NCBI RefSeq assembly: GCF_003945595.2 | Contig: NW_024104898.1 | Location: forward strand, 868,001 to 932,000 | Source of the DNA: Pipra filicauda | Lineage: Eukaryota; Chordata; Aves; Passeriformes; Pipridae | Direction of reading: 5' to 3' | DNA length: 64,000 nt | Notes under the pieces: model-generated | Seen by the model: only the letters and a program-made list of their open reading frames with translations | Databases searched by the model: none | What the model was told of the DNA's origin: nothing | Part shown: in pieces, positions 50,001 to 60,200 of the stretch | Layout of the letters: each line of letters starts with the position of its first letter | Numbering within the stretch: the stretch's first letter is position 1 | Position numbers and translations under genes: made by a program

Positions 50001-51148
50001 TGTTTTCTCTTTTATAACTTAATTACGCGCAGGTGAATGTCTCCACCCATGCATGTCTGGACATCAAATGTCAAAAAGTATTTATTTGAGAGTTTAGAGA
50101 AAATTATGCAACAAAATATGACACTGGGAAAAATGGTCATTAAAGTTCACAACTAATTTATCCGCAGATGGGCTTGTAAACTGCAGTGACAGTATGTTTT
50201 GAGTTTCATGAAAAATGTCCTTTACTTTCAACGGAATCAGGAGCCAGCATAGGTGTGAGAAATATCTCTAATTAAAATTTTGGAGACAGCCAAATAAAGT
50301 GAAACAAAGAACTTTATTAACACCGTGCTGGGTGCACCGGACTCGTGACCAAACCACTGTCTTGCTCCTCCCATGCCAAGCCTCGCTCTTTTCTTCCTTA
50401 AAAGGTGATATAGTCTTCTTCTTGCAGTCCACTGGTTGTTTTAACCAACCTACCAAGTTGTTTCCCTGCCCCTGGCCACATGATCCCTTGGTCCCAGTGA
50501 GCCCAGACTGGTCTTACTGCCTTTCATACTTTCCGACCACCTTCACACCATAACTGTAAGCAACAGTAAGTAACTGTAAGCAGCCCTGTAGCGGAACAGT
50601 GAGCAGCTCACCAGTCCTTGGCCACAAAATGGCTCCCCAACTCCCCAGATAAAATGACCTCCAGGTAACTCCACATGAGGCAACCATGGAAACCCCTGCT
50701 TGTAATAAAACCGTCCTATTCATTTCCTACAATAGGCAGTCAGGTCAGAACAGAAACCCAGTGTCCACAGGAGGATTCATCCCCTTTGGCAGAATATCAG
50801 ATGTGTGACACAGCTTTCAGGTCTCTATATGAGTATGTGTGTGCACCTTCTGTTAATTATCCACAAAATAGCCTTTTATTAGAGAGAGGTACCATCGTAG
50901 TTAGCAAAAATATGAAAGGCAGTATAGTGGTGATGAGCTTCCTGTATTCTGTCTCTACACTGAAATAGAGAAACTGTATGTATTTATTTATAAAGTACTT
51001 ATAAGTATTTCTTTTTGTCATGCAGCAACTTTTCATAGACGTAACAAGTAATGAGGTTCACAGTGAGATAGCTGATGAAGTGGCAGCTATGGACAACATG
51101 ATTGCTGAACTTCAGGAACTGAGCAACCAACTGAGAGACCAGTGCTGA
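16993..51148 (+). CDS. TTC27: TTC27, C-terminal half (10 spliced coding exons, 5' part off the window)
   Basis: Ten exons with GT-AG introns join into one uninterrupted frame of 1299 nt (432 residues plus TGA). The product matches vertebrate TTC27 along its length, from a block starting ALADQFEN to the C-terminus ending [12 protein letters not shown]27 is a tetratricopeptide-repeat protein, the relative of yeast Emw1. Human TTC27 has been reported with HSP90/R2TP-linked factors that assemble the U5 snRNP protein PRPF8, so a co-chaperone or assembly role is likely; that comes from the family, not from this sequence. Four TPR-like units can be read at about residues 117-149, 150-183, 184-217 and 218-251, with the usual W/L-G-Y-A-F-P spacing. 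No signal peptide or membrane segment is seen. All exons are intact with no frameshift. The start codon and roughly 410 N-terminal residues lie left of the window. Confidence 0.97.
18256..18417 (+). other. Candidate alternative (cassette or terminal) exon of TTC27
   Basis: A pyrimidine-rich tract and tttgtaacag precede an ATG-initial block that reads in the phase left by the previous exon. The first 29 codons start [20 protein letters not shown] and end at GAG|gttaac (18342), a possible but weak donor. Splicing there would add 29 residues in frame between WAIQ and RQLAS. Without that donor the frame runs 24 codons further to TAA at 18415-18417. An AATAAA follows at 18441-18446, so a truncating terminal exon is also possible. 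The peptide is compositionally protein-like but matches no TTC27 segment or family I know. It could also be a chance ORF or a fragment of another gene. Confidence 0.3.
19042..19076. repeat. 12-bp tandem repeat, three copies (GGTTCCAGCTGA)
   Basis: Two exact copies and one nearly complete copy of a 12-base unit containing CAGCTG. It lies in the intron about 150 bp before the exon at 19230 and looks like a local replication-slippage triplication. Confidence 0.9.
19230..19352 (+). CDS. TTC27: TTC27 coding exon b
   Basis: This 123-nt exon is phase 0/0, with acceptor ctttcag|CGT and donor AAG|gtaaga. It encodes 41 residues, from [20 protein letters not shown] to [10 protein letters not shown]. 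The motif pattern ([26 protein letters not shown]) is the start of the TPR array and is nearly identical to the mammalian protein. A short 12-bp tandem triplication lies about 150 bp upstream in the preceding intron. Confidence 0.97.
19353..25570 (+). other. TTC27: TTC27 intron b-c
   Basis: This 6.2-kb AT-rich intron holds one CR1 3' fragment (23870-24018). No other gene or element is recognised. Confidence 0.85.
23870..24018 (+). mobile_element. CR1 LINE, 3' end fragment
   Basis: The sequence has the hallmark avian CR1 3' tail. It reads through tgttcaaggccaggctggat, ggtgtccctgcccatggcaa and ttggaactagatgatctttg, and ends in the short tail repeat attctatgattctgtaa. It is heavily 5'-truncated, as most CR1 copies are, with no coding part left. 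Orientation is the same as TTC27. Confidence 0.93.
25571..25798 (+). CDS. TTC27: TTC27 coding exon c (largest in window)
   Basis: This 228-nt exon is phase 0/0, with acceptor tttaacag|GCG and donor CAG|gttggg. It encodes 76 residues, from [20 protein letters not shown] through [20 protein letters not shown] to [13 protein letters not shown]. The last 33 residues form a clear TPR (helix [10 protein letters not shown], helix [14 protein letters not shown]). The donor has T at +3 and is weak. Reading through it would meet a TGA within a few codons. Confidence 0.97.
29795..30060 (-). mobile_element. CR1 LINE fragment (3' UTR part), antisense
   Basis: Read on the minus strand this is the CR1 3' region. 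On the + strand it shows the familiar reversed landmarks: ttggaagagacc, gatcgtctagtccaac, tgcctgttccagtg and cttcctaatgtccagtctaa. It is diverged from a typical CR1 consensus, so it is probably an older copy. It abuts a sense-oriented CR1 fragment. Confidence 0.88.
30065..30430 (+). pseudogene. CR1 LINE ORF2 C-terminal remnant
   Basis: The + strand encodes a decayed end of the CR1 ORF2 reverse-transcriptase polyprotein. HLEHCVQF, then [20 protein letters not shown] and VKGLT, are the well-known C-terminal ORF2 motifs, followed by remnants of the EERLRELGLF-type and [14 protein letters not shown] segments in a shifted frame. In-frame stops and frameshifts make it non-functional. The 74-codon ORF at 30082-30306 is part of this remnant and not a host gene. 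Confidence 0.9.
31046..31144 (+). CDS. TTC27: TTC27 coding exon d (TPR unit)
   Basis: This 99-nt exon is phase 0/0, with acceptor ctctccag|CTA and donor GAT|gtatgt. It encodes 33 residues, [19 protein letters not shown] then [14 protein letters not shown], which is one complete canonical TPR with W, G-Y, A, F and P in the expected positions. Exon length and repeat unit coincide, which is common in TPR genes. Two CR1 fragments lie about 600 bp upstream. Confidence 0.97.
31145..32699 (+). other. TTC27: TTC27 intron d-e
   Basis: A 1.6-kb AT-rich intron. I see nothing in it beyond splice sites and short chance ORFs. Confidence 0.85.
32700..32752 (+). CDS. TTC27: TTC27 coding exon e (short TPR exon)
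   Basis: This 53-nt exon enters in phase 0 and leaves after two bases of a lysine codon (AA|gtaagt, a strong donor). The acceptor is cattctag|AAT. It encodes [17 protein letters not shown] plus the split lysine, the first helix of a TPR. The split codon is completed by the G that opens the next exon, which confirms the exon ends. It is too short to show up as a separate open reading frame. Confidence 0.95.
32753..36748 (+). other. TTC27: TTC27 intron e-f
   Basis: A 4.0-kb intron with no recognisable gene or mobile element. Confidence 0.85.
36749..36914 (+). CDS. TTC27: TTC27 coding exon f
   Basis: This 166-nt exon starts with the third base of the split lysine codon (attgattag|G ATC) and ends in phase 0 at CAG|gtcagg. 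It encodes 55 residues, from [20 protein letters not shown] through [20 protein letters not shown] to [15 protein letters not shown]. It finishes one TPR and holds the whole of the next (WQIWENY...[12 protein letters not shown]). Identity to the mammalian segment is very high. Confidence 0.97.
36915..42973 (+). other. TTC27: TTC27 intron f-g
   Basis: A 6.1-kb intron. It contains a 10-bp direct repeat at 37421-37440 and an imperfect hairpin at 41290-41329. No gene is recognised. Confidence 0.85.
41290..41329. repeat. Imperfect inverted repeat (hairpin)
   Basis: GATTC and AATGGGG arms on the left can pair with CCCC(T)CATT and GAATC on the right around a TTTCG-like loop, with one bulge and a few unpaired bases. 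It could be a decayed transposon end or chance. Confidence 0.4.
42974..43171 (+). CDS. TTC27: TTC27 coding exon g
   Basis: This 198-nt exon is phase 0/0, with acceptor ttttttaag|GTG and donor AAG|gtaaat. It encodes 66 residues, from [20 protein letters not shown] through [20 protein letters not shown] to [12 protein letters not shown]. The middle part ([25 protein letters not shown]) is strongly conserved across vertebrates. The acidic, N/G-rich tail is a variable loop that differs from the mammalian sequence as I know it. Confidence 0.96.
43172..46619 (+). other. TTC27: TTC27 intron g-h
   Basis: A 3.4-kb intron. The only structure noted is a 15-bp near-perfect palindrome at 45846-45860. No gene is recognised. 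Confidence 0.85.
45846..45860. repeat. 15-bp palindrome TGGGGTG-A-CACCCCA
   Basis: Seven-base arms are exact reverse complements around a single central base. It is intronic, with no evidence of function. Confidence 0.7.
46620..46731 (+). CDS. TTC27: TTC27 coding exon h
   Basis: This 112-nt exon starts in phase 0 (cttcacag|TCA) and ends after the first base of a valine codon (CAT G|gtatgt). It encodes 37 residues, from [20 protein letters not shown] to [12 protein letters not shown]. The phase-1 end fits the next exon, which opens with TG and so rebuilds the valine of the AHVAIKCSK motif. The segment is a helix pair continuing the C-terminal solenoid. Confidence 0.95.
46732..47327 (+). other. 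TTC27: TTC27 intron h-i
   Basis: A 596-bp intron, the shortest in the window. Nothing is seen in it beyond splice signals. Confidence 0.85.
47328..47428 (+). CDS. TTC27: TTC27 coding exon i
   Basis: This 101-nt exon opens with the last two bases of a split valine codon (attctag|TG GCT) and ends in phase 0 at AAG|gtagga. It encodes [20 protein letters not shown] then [13 protein letters not shown]. The donor sequence is repeated 17 nt downstream (see findings). The first donor gives the conserved junction AK|QLF. Confidence 0.95.
50249..50253. repeat. Target-site duplication ATAGG, left copy
   Basis: It directly precedes the TG end of the solo LTR and is identical to 50732-50736. Confidence 0.8.
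50254..50731 (-). mobile_element. Solo LTR of an endogenous retrovirus (ERVL-like), 478 bp
   Basis: On the minus strand the element starts TGTAGGAAAT and ends in the complement of TGTGAGAAAT, an imperfect terminal inverted repeat (8 of 10) with TG...CA ends. It is flanked by an exact 5-bp direct repeat ATAGG (50249-50253 and 50732-50736). Reading minus, there is a TATA-like stretch (complement of about 50405-50415), then AATAAA (complement of 50313-50318) close to the 3' end, which is the U3-R-U5 order. The GC content exceeds that of the surrounding intron. No internal retroviral sequence flanks it, so it is a solo LTR left after recombination. A 5-bp duplication fits ERVL-type integration. 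It lies antisense to TTC27. Confidence 0.85.
50732..50736. repeat. Target-site duplication ATAGG, right copy
   Basis: It directly follows the CA end of the solo LTR and is identical to 50249-50253. Confidence 0.8.
51026..51148 (+). CDS. TTC27: TTC27 terminal coding exon i+1 with stop
   Basis: The 123 coding nt include TGA at 51146-51148. The acceptor is catgcag|CAA. It encodes 40 residues, from [20 protein letters not shown] to [16 protein letters not shown]. It forms a C-terminal amphipathic helix ([18 protein letters not shown]), with the same end point and length as the mammalian protein, whose ending differs slightly (LSNQFRNQY). Its acceptor is about 290 bp downstream of a solo LTR that lies in the preceding intron in antisense orientation. 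Confidence 0.96.
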   Translation, partial: QLFIDVTSNEVHSEIADEVAAMDNMIAELQELSNQLRDQC

Positions 51149-51275
51149 CATATGGACCAGATTTCGTGACAGGAGGACAATAATGACATGTTTCTTTTGC
51201 CACTGCTTTTGCTGATGAAATGGTAGCAGTTCTCAGACAACAACACTCGCAATAAACATTTTTCTGTACAGTGCT
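51149..51275 (+). other. TTC27: TTC27 3' UTR
   Basis: This is a very short 3' untranslated region from the TGA to the expected cleavage site 15-25 bases after the AATAAA signal. The exact cleavage base cannot be fixed from sequence alone. Confidence 0.7.
51251..51256 (+). terminator. TTC27: TTC27 poly(A) signal AATAAA
   Basis: A canonical AATAAA lies about 100 bases after the stop codon. It is followed by a GT-rich stretch (gtgctgttgttg) at about 51271-51282, the usual downstream element. It is the first AATAAA after the stop. Confidence 0.8.
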
Positions 51276-54200
51276 GTTGTTGCAGTCAGCTTTCTTCAGA
51301 GTTCAGTCTGCCTAAGATTCTTTCTCTTCTGGCTATGCTGTCTGACAAAGTTGCATGTTCCTCAGCCCTAGATTTTCTGGAAGAGAGCTACTGGTATTTG
51401 TAAGGCGATTATGGAGGATTAGTTCCGCCTGCATCTCACCCAGGCACTGGGATGCCACAGGATGCCCCACCCAGGTTGCCCTGAGGGAGGAGGGCAGGTG
51501 CTGGGCTGGAGGGATGGAGAAGCATCCCTCCTCAGCAGAGGTGGGAGCTGAGCTCAGCTTACTGCCTGCTGTGGGGGCTGTGGGCAGGGCTGGGGCCTGA
51601 GGTGGCTCGGTAAGTTGTCCTGGCACTTTCCAGTTTAATTTGGTGTTAATTAATTACAGGGTGGGAGTGGGGTCCTGAGAGCAAGAACTGAATCTTTTTT
51701 GTTATTCTTGTAATACAGTCGAAGTGGCAGGCTGTTTGTTGCATTAGGATTTACAAACATATTACTTAAAGCAGTATTGGTTTATTCAAATATACATAAC
51801 TTTTGTTCCATGAGCAATAGACTGGCACTTCATTTGGGCTTTTTATAGGCATGGCGATTTTCCCACTGACACAGCAATAAAACTGCAGTCTAATCTAAAA
51901 TATTTAAATCTGACTAGACCTTAGTGAGTTATTTTCATCTAGATGGTTTTACATGGTTTCATTTTTAAGCATCTTTGCTACTACTCTGCTTAAAATTGCT
52001 TTTTTTTTCAGAGTTTTCCAGAAACCTGTGCAAAATAATTTCCTCACTTACATGGTTTTAGCTTGCTCTTCCCTTCACAAGAATGATGCAGTCTCCAAAA
52101 ATATGGTTATCTGTATTCTGGATTTGTACAGTCTGTGGTATGGGCTGTTACTGAATGGTAAGAATATTCTCCCTGAAGAGAAAAGTCAGAAGGTACAAGG
52201 AAACCAAACAATTAATTGGATTTGAAGCACCAGTAAATGCATATTATTTTGATGCATGGAGGGGGAAACCATCTTGACAACTTTGTAAAGCTGTGTAGCT
52301 TTGTAAAGCTTCTTAGAATGGAGAATAAATTATTTGCTGACAGTATTTAAACATAAGATCCCCACAGAAATTACCATCTTAGCAACAAGTTTACCTGCTA
52401 GTGAAGGACAGCTGGCTCCAAAACACCTCTTTTTTGAAATGGCCCAGAAAGGGAGGAGGCATTAACATTTTTGCAGAGTGAACTTCTTTAGCTGTTCCCA
52501 TTTTGCCAATATGTACAATGAGGGGTCTATGGCTGAAAAAAAAAAGGCAGAGAGTTTTGCAACAGACTGCCACCACTACCATCTTTTTCTAATTATTTTT
52601 TTATGTGACTTAACCTTATTCACTAAGAAAAAGAAAATATCTTTTAAAACTATATGTGTGTATGTTTTCTCAGCACAGATGTTTTCCTCGTTTGAGCCTC
52701 CCTCTCTTAGCAGATGCATGGAATGTAAACAAGTTTGTTTTTCACATAATAGAGGTAAAACCTACTGTCTACAGTCAGTGTGTTCCTGAAGGGTGGGATG
52801 ACTATTGTTATGACAGCACGTCAGTTTTCCTGTCATAATTAATGTAATAGAGGGGAGATGTCTACAGAGACTTAAAAATACACAATTTAAATATGTACAG
52901 ACAATATTATATGGTGTGGAAGATGGAGAGGCAGGAACCGACTCACTGTTCAAGAGACTGGCTTTTCAGAACAGATAATGATGCCAGAAACTCTCCAGCC
53001 ACTTCATCCATGAGGCTGAACACCTGATGTAAATCTCTCTACCAGGTATGTACTTGCTATCTCTTTCTTTGTATTGGTGTCATTTTCATCTTCCTCAGGT
53101 ACAAAGTGAGCCCATACTGCTTCTTTGGAGATCATCACAGGGGCCTTTTAAATCTTTACAGAACAAAAGCCACCTCAGTTTTGTATGGTATTAATTTTCT
53201 GTGCTCATGGCAGCAGCATTTGGTTCAGAATAGCTCTAGGAGACCATTGTCATGAAGACAATGTTTCTATAAAAGTTCTGGCTGTCAAAAAATCTGGTTA
53301 GTATTGAAAGAGGAAGGAAAATTTCCTAAAGACTGCAGACTTTTCAGATCTCCATCTTATGGGGAGCATCTGTCATCTTACTTGGATCACTCCCATGACA
53401 ACTGCAGAATCATCCAGAGTTTAGCAAAACTGAACAGTCCTTTCCTGATATAGTTGTCACATCTACAAAAAACCTCTGTAATATCTATGTTATTTTCAAG
53501 TGCTCTATATACAGCACATGGTAGCGATTATTGCTTAGTGTAGCATGGACTCAATTAAGCAATATTTTGCAGGATTGGCTTACAGTTCACTTTCTTCAGT
53601 AGAACTTCAAGTACTTTCCAATGTTTTTTGTCTTTGATTTTTGAAGTATTAGTTTACCTATTTTGATATCTGTCTGCCATTGAAACTAATTTGGTGTGAC
53701 ATGGAGGTAAAACAGATAAGTCTAGAATTTTTCAACTTCTACCAACCCAGACAGGGAAAGCAACTGTCTCAGAGTTTTGAAGATGAGTATAAAGCCAAGA
53801 AGTATGATGTATGAAAAAGAATTTATTTCTGTGGCCAAATAGGGTTTGTTATTATGTCTTTGACCTAATATGGTTCAACCTATGATATATTTTCAGCCCC
53901 TGGTGGTTAGAACCCAGGGAAGATCTCCTGATTCACCCAGAGGGGGTTGTGTTGGGCCGGGTGTGGTGCTGAAAGGCTTTTTGGGTTGGGACATTACTCA
54001 TGAGCAGAAGTGAATGTTCTTAGGGCCTGTGGGGCCACACTGACTCAGGCAGGTCATCCTGAATACATGCCAGTAAATGTTGTGTTCCATGTCACATTGT
54101 CCTTGATGTTCCTTTCACCACACTGACTGGTACGTTCAGAAAGGCAGGCAGCTCTCATCCCATCATTCATGCAGTGCTCTGTACCAAAAGTGCTTTGGAA

Positions 54201-57200
54201 AGAAAGAAAGCTTTGAATAATTTTACAGATCTAAAATGGTGTATGGTTTATATCAAATACAGAGGACACATTTACAAGTTCAGCTTTTGGATGTGTACAT
54301 ACATGGGTTGAAACTACGCCTCTTGTTTTTGAAATAAATAAGACAGAAAAAAACAGGTATTAATTTTATCCTGCTTTGGAGCAGTACTGCCTGAGAAGCT
54401 GTAAAGTCCCTTTGAAATTATTTGGCTTAGCTCTTCTGTTCAGTATTTTTGTCTTAATATCAGTGACTGCATGACTGACAGTACAGATGGACATGGTGTA
54501 TTTCAGGGTTAAAGGGAAGCTAAACAAACTAATGCTATTTCCAGAGTAATGCAAGTTAAAATAATATACAAGTACCTAATTTTTCTTCATCTGCATTCAT
54601 GAAGAGCTCTATATCAGAAGTGTGTACAAAATAGGGAAAAGGTAACAGCTGATAGGATACACAATTTGGGTACTCTGAACTTAAAAAGAAACTGGAATTT
54701 GATAGGAAAAAATCTTACTCTAAAGAAAAAAAATTGCCATCAACTGTATGGAGTTGTTTTCAGTGTGATTACTCAAACTAAGTACTTTGTGTTTCAAAAA
54801 TTATTTCAATAAATTAATTTGATTTTTTTTTTGTTTTATTGTGCATATCTATGTGTATACATGTATAAACATGAACATATACACATATGTAGAATCTTGG
54901 GTCTGTCATAGAAACAGCTGTTAATTCTGAAGGTGTAAGAGGTACATTTACAGAAAGGTACCTCTCCATGAAACCTGTATGCGTTACAGAGACTGGAAAT
55001 CAGGCTAGATGTAGGAAGGTCATTCCTGTACATTTTACATGATAGTTTTCAGATATAAGACTGGCAAATGAGGTGAATTTCACTACACGAATGGCAATAA
55101 AATATTTACTGTTATGCAAAAACCATTGTAATACTTCAGTACAGATAGTTTTTGCACCGTTCAGGAGTACTTATAAATAGACAGGTTTCAATCGACCAGT
55201 AGCTTATTCAGGCATGTGCTCAAATATAGTAGCTGTATTCATTAGACAAACATTTCTACTAATCCTTCAGCTACACTAATAAAAGAGTAATCCTTTATGG
55301 GCTGGATGTAGTAACACAGGATTCTTTTTTTAACTTAACATCCTTCAAAGATCAAGGTCTAATCATTATTAGTGAGAGCATTTGGTTTTCAGCAAATGAG
55401 TTGAAAATTGATAACCCTTAATATCATGTTGTTAGAATTTCTCACTGAAAATGGAGATAACCTTGCTCTTAGGAGCAGCTTATATATTGTGTCTAAATTA
55501 GATTTGTTTTGGCTCTTTAAATGAACAAAACCATCATAGAACAGCAGCTGTCTTGTTGGACATTTCAGGTTGGTTTGGTTTACTATTTTTGTAGCATTTG
55601 TCCTTTTACTTGCTTGTTTTGCAGGTTTGATTTTATTGTTAAGGCAAGAAAAGTGAAGTTTGGGGATTCAGGTTGTCTTCACTGAGCAAGACAAGGATGC
55701 CATGTAGGGTCAAGTCAAGTAATCACTGCATTTCTCTACTGATGAAAGACATATGACAAATTTAATCCACTAGTACTGATCTCAGCCTAAAATTAGTCTC
55801 TACAAAAGCACAGTAGTTTAGGATTAAAAAACCTGTGATAAATAACCCTTTCTGTCTAGAACTCTTTTCCAAGTTAACCTTAGTATGAATGTCCATTTTC
55901 CTGTTTCCAGTTTACTCTGACCTGAATGTTTTCTCAGAACACACCAAGAACCTTTTAATCACCAGTGAAGTCACATATCCCTTCTCAATATTTTTTTCCT
56001 ATTTATTTTAAACCTCAGTGACCTGTGATTCAACTACGAGTGTTCTTGGCCAAAAATCAGTGTAATGAACCAGGCAAAGAAATACCAGCCAAGAGTCATG
56101 CAATGGAAAACTGGGATTAACAGCATGAAAGTCTTCAAAACTGGAAGTTAAGCTATTAATGACATCACTGCTGAAGTGAAGCAGCTAAATTTTTCAAGTC
56201 ACATTCAGAATTTAACCCATACAATTCCGCTCTTTTCCTCTGTCATCTCTAAAAGAGCATTATATTCTTTCCATCTTAAGTGCAATCATTCCGTACCCTT
56301 CCAAGCATCTTTTCCTCCTTAGGAAAAGTTTTTAGTTTCTGCTTGATGGAATGGTGATCCTGCAATCTGGAAACTACCTTTGTGTTTCTTTCTCCAGCTT
56401 TTCTTGCACAGAGTTGACTTGCCCATCTTATGTGATCTCTCAGCTCTCTGCCAGTTTTGTGACTTTTGGTCCCTGGAAAAGCACCCTTAATTTTTATAGT
56501 TCTTTGTGTGCCTCTGCCTCACAGCAATTTCATTTTGTCCATTTCCAATAGTACTACCCCATCGTCCCCTCCCTGTAATCTCTTTTCCCTGCTTCTTTAA
56601 GATTTCTCTATGAGTTCTTGATAGGAAAGATACTAGGAAGGACCTTAAGGTTGCAATTAATGTAGAGAGTAGTTAGCAGCAGCATGAAAAATATAATCTG
56701 TAGTGAGATGAGCTACTTGAAGGAGTGGGAAAAGGGCATTTTTCCCCTCTGTCTTGGCTGAGCCTCTTGGGGATGAGGCAGAGTGTAAGGATCTTTGTGT
56801 TTAGTGGGGGTAAGGAGCACCATGAGTGTTTGCCAGAAAACTGAGACTGTGGGGGGAGAACAGCAGCCCAGAGACTGATGATGGTCCCTGTGGAACTGTT
56901 GAAACAAGGAAAAAACGATTAGCACTAGTTGTCAGGCAGGAAGGCACAAGTCTTTCCTTGAGCAAAAGTTGGAGCCATAAATAACCAGGCCCAACTACTA
57001 CATTGCCAGGGAGAGATGACAGACCAACCAGAAGTAACAGATGCAGCTGGAGAGCAAAAGTAAGTCACAGTTTGGCAATAGCCCAGAATTAAAAGTACCA
57101 AAGGCACAAAGGCCAGTGTGCTGTAGGGCTTTTAACAGCCCAGATGGTCTGAGGGATTGTGTCTGTTTGGGAATGCTCCAGCCATACCTACAATTTTTTT

Positions 57201-60200
57201 ACTTGTTTTATTTGTAGCAGTCCATCTTGCAAGGTTCAGATTTTGCTTTTGTCAATGGTATCACCTCCTATTTTTAGAGGTTTGTAATTTGACTGTAAAT
57301 TCTATGCAATCCTAAAGCCAGGCATTGTGAACACGGCCTCAAACAGTCTGCATTTTCTGTTTGCAGTCGCGAGAAGTTCAAAAGCTTGACAAGCTACTGA
57401 AACCAGATAATTTTTGTAACCTTAACTTACTATCAGGCTAAGCAGAGCAGTCTTTTTGTAGCCGAAGTATGTCTTGCATTTGATCTGTACTTCACAAGGA
57501 CTTTTAGTACTATAGTAATCTCTAAAAAAGCGGATAGGCGAACAAAGCAAGTTGTAAAGAATTAACGTAAAATAACTTATATAGTTTCAAATAGAACTTC
57601 AAACTGAGTCCTGTATAAATTAATGGAGGGTTGAAAAAAAAAGGAAATGGCCTAGGAAGTAATTTAAGGAGTGAGGCCCATAAAATGAAATAAAACAATT
57701 ATAGGACTGAGAACATGCAGAGTTGTGACACTATTCAGAAAGAGATGGCACAGGCAGTGAGATACTCACTACTGCTCTACATGCTGTTTTACTGCAGAAA
57801 GAATTGTCAAATATAGTTTAGATTCTGATATGTTTCTAATCAGAACTATAGCAAACTTTTGGCAAACTATTAATCAGGAGGATTGGCACTGAGGTCAGTA
57901 GGATTTTTCCAAGTTTCCTGAACATCTTGGACAAAGATTCAGTCTCCTGAAGTTAAGCTTTTACTTATCCTGTTTCCTTGGTATCTTGTGTCTGTTATAC
58001 TCTTATAAATGCCTCACTGTCTTGGATAACACCGAGAGTTTTCTGCTTTGAATGGCTGATACCAACTGCCTAACTTTCAGGCTACTTTTACATGTATGTG
58101 TGAAAGAACACACAAGTAAGGCACAGACACATCTCTTGTTTATAGTGGTCCTCCCTCCACCTCAAGGCAAAGCAAAGCAATCTGGAATATTCTGCTGCAC
58201 AAGGTGACATGTCTGGGACTCTGGAAGTTTTTTTTTCTGGTTTATTATTCCTGCATGTGAATGCTCCCACCTGTTACTGCAGTGTTTGAGTGCCTGCTGC
58301 ATACTATCACCAACTATAATCAAGTCTCTTGTGGATGTCATGGGATCTTTGGATTTCTATTCTTTCAAGCATTCTGCCCAAGGCAGAATTTTAGAGTTTC
58401 TGTTTAAGGTTTTGTTATTTCCATGAGGTTTAACTGAGTGAAAAAGATGTCAGTTTTGTGAGGATCACTCTTACCATGGTGGGGTGGTTTGTTTGTTGGT
58501 TTGGCTTCTAAAAGCCAAGTTCTGCAATTTTTTTTCTAAAAGCAGTTGAACCCTATGTTGTTTTGCTGGCAATGCCCTCAGCTGAGTGGTCAGTTTGATG
58601 CTGCCTGTAGAGGCCTGGGGAGCTGAGCCAAGGAACTTTGGAAGATGTTTATATGTTTTCCGGACATTTTCTCATCTGTTCATACTAGAAATTATTTTGC
58701 ATATTGCAAATCTTTTTTTTTCATACAGGTCTAGTTCCTTATGAAAGTATTGGGAAGGCAATGGAGGTAGCTTACTGTGACAACAGTGAACACAACTAAG
58801 ATATGTTGTCACATACTGCCTGCGTGTGTTTTGGATATAGTGCAGATATGTTCACCTTCCAAGAAACAAATCCAAAGGAAAACCTGATATCCTCCCTGAT
58901 GCTGCTTCTTGCTGGAATGACATTTCTACAACAAGGTTCTACATCAGTGAAAACAAATGGGGTTTGTATTATGGGATGGCAAGGTAATATCTATGCACAA
59001 AAGGAGTTACATTTGAGTTGTTTTAGGCATTCGTGCTTTGATTTATTGTCACTGAAATTTAATCTAGGGTATTTTTTTTTTCTTTAGACTCTCTCTGCGA
59101 GAGTTCTAGTGAAAATATTGCATCAGCACTTCAGGAATGGAGCAGCAGTGTTATTCTGATCTGTCAAATGCAGAGGCCATGAACTTCCCCTGAGAAACTC
59201 AGTGAAACAGACTTTCTACTCACTTCAGGACTTCTAGTATAAAGAATACTTCCTAAACTGAGGCCTCACAGTTTAAAACAGTAGCTCTCATAACTTGTTC
59301 TGCATGTGAACCTGACTTGTTTGCATATTCTTGTTGCTTGCAGTAGAGAAAAGTTACCACTGTGTGTGTAGATTTATCAGGGCGAACCCCAGCACAGTAG
59401 CAAGAGCAGCATCCCTGAAAAAGTAATGTTTCTTCACTTAAACACAGTGTTATCAGACCTTAAATGTGCCCTTCTGTACGATTTAATGTTTAGCCTTTGT
59501 CAATATTTTAAAACCTGTTTGGAAAAATAACTGAAAATAAAAATTAGATATTTAGGAGGAAGGTATCTGAAATATTACTAGACATCTTAAACATAAAATC
59601 CTCACAGCAGTCGTGCTGTGACTATTTGACAGAAGCTTAAAAATAACTTTGGCTGTAATGCTTGGCAAAACTGTGCATGTGCGAGTGCATGTATGTGTGA
59701 GGTTTTGTGTCTTTTAAAGGCAAATGATGCTAATATGTCTATAAATTTTGTTTGCACTTAATACCATCAATGATCTCAGCACATCTCTGGAAATGGTGTT
59801 TAACTGTGGCAGAATGAGGGCATGAGTATAAAATCGTTTTTTAAATTTTTCTCCGAAATATTGACTGTATTGCAGCCAGGGGATGGGAGTGTTTAAGAAA
59901 TGGTGGTTAGAAGATCTCAGGGCTCAACTCTGTGCCAGTGGTTAGAAAGTATGGTGTAGCAAGGCTTTGACTAAGAATCCAAGTTAAGAAAGATTTGAAT
60001 TACTCTTCTGATTTTTTTATTCTCATTTAAACCCAAAATCTAGATAAGAATATGCACACGCTTTCCTTGTTTTATTTGGTTTTATTACCTCTAAAACAAA
60101 GTAGCAGCAAAACCTCCATGAGCTATTGTCAGAGGCATGCAAGGAAGAAGACTTTCCAGCCCTTGATGCTTGGCCCAAGAAGGCATCAGGCTGTAAGAGT

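Larger units (their letters stand above)
47429..51025 (+). other. TTC27: TTC27 last intron
   Basis: A 3.6-kb intron. It starts with a duplicated donor-like repeat (47429-47480) and carries a solo LTR at 50254-50731. The rest has no recognised feature. Confidence 0.85.
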
